From Bimastos eiseni (lineage: Eukaryota > Annelida > Clitellata > Crassiclitellata > Lumbricidae): 64,000 nucleotides of DNA. Made by a program: the position numbers and the translations under genes. The notes under the pieces were generated by a model. It was given only the letters and a program-made list of their open reading frames with translations. It was not told the DNA's origin and did not search any database. Numbering within the stretch: position 1 is the stretch's first letter; each line of letters opens with the position of its first letter. Where the stretch lies: positions 20,100,358-20,164,357 of the forward strand of contig OY365810.1 of NCBI GenBank assembly GCA_959347315.1, in the 5' to 3' direction. Shown in pieces: positions 61,945-64,000 of this stretch.

Positions 61945-62066
61945 TATGGCTCGTCTTATCTCTTCTTTTAGTGGCGGTGGTTCCTTTTCTTGTATTTTGA
62001 TTTTTATGTCTTTTTCCTCTTTTTCATTGCTGTAGAGTCCTTCACAATATTCTCTATATCTTTGGT

Positions 62067-62583
62067 TTACTTTTGCGGTTCAACAAGTTTTTTGTTCTTG
62101 TTGTCATTTATGGCTGTGGTTCGAGGCTTGAACGAGCCAGTGAGTTTCTTCACCATTTGGAATACTGGTCTGGTGTTACCTTTCCTTTCGTTCTCCTCCA
62201 GCTCGATGCATAATGTATCCAATTCCGACTGCTTGTCTCTTCGTAACATCCGTTGTACCTCATTTCGTAGAATTTTGTACTCTTGTGGAGGCCTTGTTTT
62301 TGCATCTCTTTTCTTATCTTATTAATTCAAAGGTGTCACTGGAGATCCAATTCTTTCGCTTGTCGCAGTTCTTCAGTAATGTTGTTTTGGCGGCACTCAG
62401 AGTGATCTCTTTAAGTTGTTGCCATAGTTCATCTGCTGTGCGTGGTTCGGCAATTCCCTCAAGTGCTTCGAATCTATTAGTTATTTCAACTTGGTATTGC
62501 TGTTCTATCTGATTGTTTCCGAGTTTTTCCAAGTCTAGGAGAAGAGGTTTGATGGTTCGTTTCTTTTTGAATCTTAAATGCAT
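62067..62583 (-). pseudogene. LINE linker between endonuclease and RT
   Basis: Two frames: LRFKKKRTIKPLLLDLEKLG ... LKEITLSAAKTTLLKNCDKR (62583-62314) and MLRRDKQSELDTLCIELEEN (62249-62067). This is the usual region between the domains, with one frameshift near 62320. Confidence 0.75.
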
Positions 62584-62658
62584 TGTCAGTATTACTAGAT
62601 TGTGGTCTGAGTAACAATTTGCACTGAGGTATGTGCGGGCGTTGTTGATCGATTGTTT

Positions 62659-63156
62659 CTAATGTTTATTAATCAGGATGTAGTCGATCTGCGATCGGGT
62701 GTTTTTGTCTGGGCTTCTCCAAGTATATATATGTCTATTGTGCAGTCGAGAAAACGTATTGGTGATAACCAACTTGAGCTGTGTGCAGAAATCCACTAAA
62801 GTTTGTCCTCTGTTGTTTCTTTTCCCGTGCCCATATTTTCCGAGAACATCGGTTTCCAATGCACCATCGCCAACTCTAGCATTGAAATCTCCTGTAATCA
62901 ATAATATGTTTCGTTTGGGGGTCTCTGCAATGACCTGATTTAACTCTGTGTAGAATTGATTGATTTCTTCATCTGGCTTGTCTGCTGTTGGTGCATAGCA
63001 TTGTATTACTGTCACGTTTCTTGGTCTAGATGAAACTGTGGCTGTCATTACTCTGTTGCTCACTGGATTGTAAGATATTAGACTAGAGGCAACATTCTTG
63101 TTCATCCAGATGGCTACACCGTGGTGTTCCCTGTTTGTCTTACCTGAGAAGAGCAC
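62659..63156 (-). pseudogene. LINE endonuclease domain
   Basis: 165 codons open: GVAIWMNKNV, VIQCYAPTADKPDEEINQFY, ILLITGDFNARVG, NNRGQTLVDFC, and YTWRSPDKNTRSQIDYILIN. The GDFNA and QIDYIL motifs define an APE-type endonuclease. The N-terminal catalytic Asn and Glu segments are degraded between 63160 and 63290. SDHN follows beyond a stop near 62659. Confidence 0.92.
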
Positions 63157-63246
63157 TGTATGTCCATCTAGCGTCTTGAAGTGGCCATTGTCTGATCACT
63201 TGGTTTCTGATAACCCGCATCATGAGAGATGTTTAATCTTTTGAGT

Positions 63247-63516
63247 TCATTTCCAAGTATCGATAATTTCCCGATCGAGTTCCATTCGTCCTATTTTTAT
63301 CCTGTGTTTACCGTTTAACTGGATTGATTTTTCCTTTCTTTTGTTTTTTATTGGTGATTTTGTCGATGGTGTCGATGATGATGATGATGACGACGACGAT
63401 GATGATGAGTCAGTAGCACACTTGTCGGCACCCATCCTGACTCTCACGGTGGATGGTGCGGGCCTTTTTATCCTGGGCGGCGTCCGAGCCAGTATTGTTT
63501 CTATATTCTGTTCCAT
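63247..63516 (-). pseudogene. LINE ORF start with poly-Ser tract
   Basis: ATG at 63516; 89 codons, with a 12-Ser run encoded by the imperfect (TGA/CGA)n repeat at 63374-63410, then basic KNKRKEK and IKIGRMELDREIIDTWK and a stop. KIG normally leads into TWNVRTL of the endonuclease, which is lost. Confidence 0.65.
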
Positions 63517-63530
63517 TCATGTTTTGTGGG

Positions 63531-64000
63531 GGAGGGTGTGACTAGCTGAGTACCCCATTCTCTTGCTGGTTTCGCAGTTGATTTACCGTTGTGCCAGGTT
63601 GGACCCGGTATGCGCCAAATCATAAGCTCGGTGGCTGCCGTTGGGTGCATTGTGCTCCTCATCCGCCAGCTACTGATAAAAACCGCGCTGCTGCCCGCCG
63701 TTCTAGACTTTCAGGTTAGCCCATGACCGGTTGCAGTTTTACGTCGTGCCCATGAGTAAGAGAAATAATTTTGAATATTGGATGTAAACAACTTCGTTAA
63801 AACGACAAATGAGTCGGCGTCTTCGTTCGTTGCTAATCAACACGCATTGTGACGTCTTACGATGTTAATTGATATACCGTTGTGGATTAAAAATATATTA
63901 ATTTCGTTTTCCAGTTTTACAATTCAAACGTTTTAACTTACAATCCTGCAAAATTCCGAACAGAAAGCCAGAAAATAAATAGATATTCCAGGTCTTGATA
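63531..64000. other. Right-hand spacer
   Basis: Probably includes the 5' UTR of the minus-strand LINE (63531 to about 63750). Nothing else recognised. Confidence 0.45.

Larger units (their letters stand above)
58985..63530 (-). mobile_element. RTE-like LINE (endonuclease plus RT), interrupted
   Basis: The minus strand carries a Ser-rich start (63516), an endonuclease, linker and RT part (down to 61413), and the C-terminal tail (59515-58985), in the same order as the + strand copy at 45020-46435. A hAT family A insertion (59516-61412) and loss of the central RT (the part equivalent to about 45470-45900) separate body and tail. It ends in tgtcatgtcatcgtcg, the inverse of the tail at 46430. Confidence 0.9.

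Overview
The window is animal nuclear DNA, probably from a marine invertebrate (inference). It has one intron-rich host gene with standard GT-AG junctions, no operons, AT-rich spacers, and a dense load of eukaryotic transposons: Polinton/Maverick, hAT, Tc1/mariner, L2/CR1/RTE-type LINEs and an LTR element. I cannot name the species. The palindrome TAGGCCTA is clearly over-represented and may be a genome signature.

Layout. 1-765 is the 3' end of an L2-like LINE. 1279-6437 is a short, decayed Polinton/Maverick element, complete at both ends: about 420-bp terminal inverted repeats inside a perfect 6-bp target duplication. It carries relics of a RING protein, packaging ATPase, integrase, probable minor capsid protein, a pX-like peptide and the C-terminal half of an adenain-type protease. 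Polymerase and major capsid genes are missing.

9008-26327 holds the seven 3' exons of a divergent protein phosphatase 1 catalytic subunit on the + strand. Its upstream exons were not found and probably lie left of the window, so the Polinton probably sits in an intron or 5' flank. The introns are packed with LINE fragments, a mariner, minisatellites and several non-autonomous hAT elements. The 3' UTR probably runs to about 27590 and contains a small hAT element.

29400-35000 is a row of three hAT elements with 8-bp duplications, a 47-bp minisatellite and a 160-bp satellite. 35290-40310 is a nearly complete L2-like LINE (endonuclease plus reverse transcriptase) interrupted by a 1.6-kb LTR retrotransposon derivative. 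42185-44640 is a hAT transposase relic interrupted by a CR1 LINE. 45020-46435 is an RTE-like LINE fragment.

54655-58854 is a Tc1/mariner-type relic with a complete hAT transposon (54918-58151) nested in it. The hAT still has an uninterrupted 895-residue transposase and is the only element here that looks recently active. 58985-63530 is a minus-strand LINE interrupted by another hAT-like element. Nothing suggests a prokaryotic system, CRISPR array or operon. The interest lies in the compact Polinton, the nesting order of the transposons and the divergent phosphatase.
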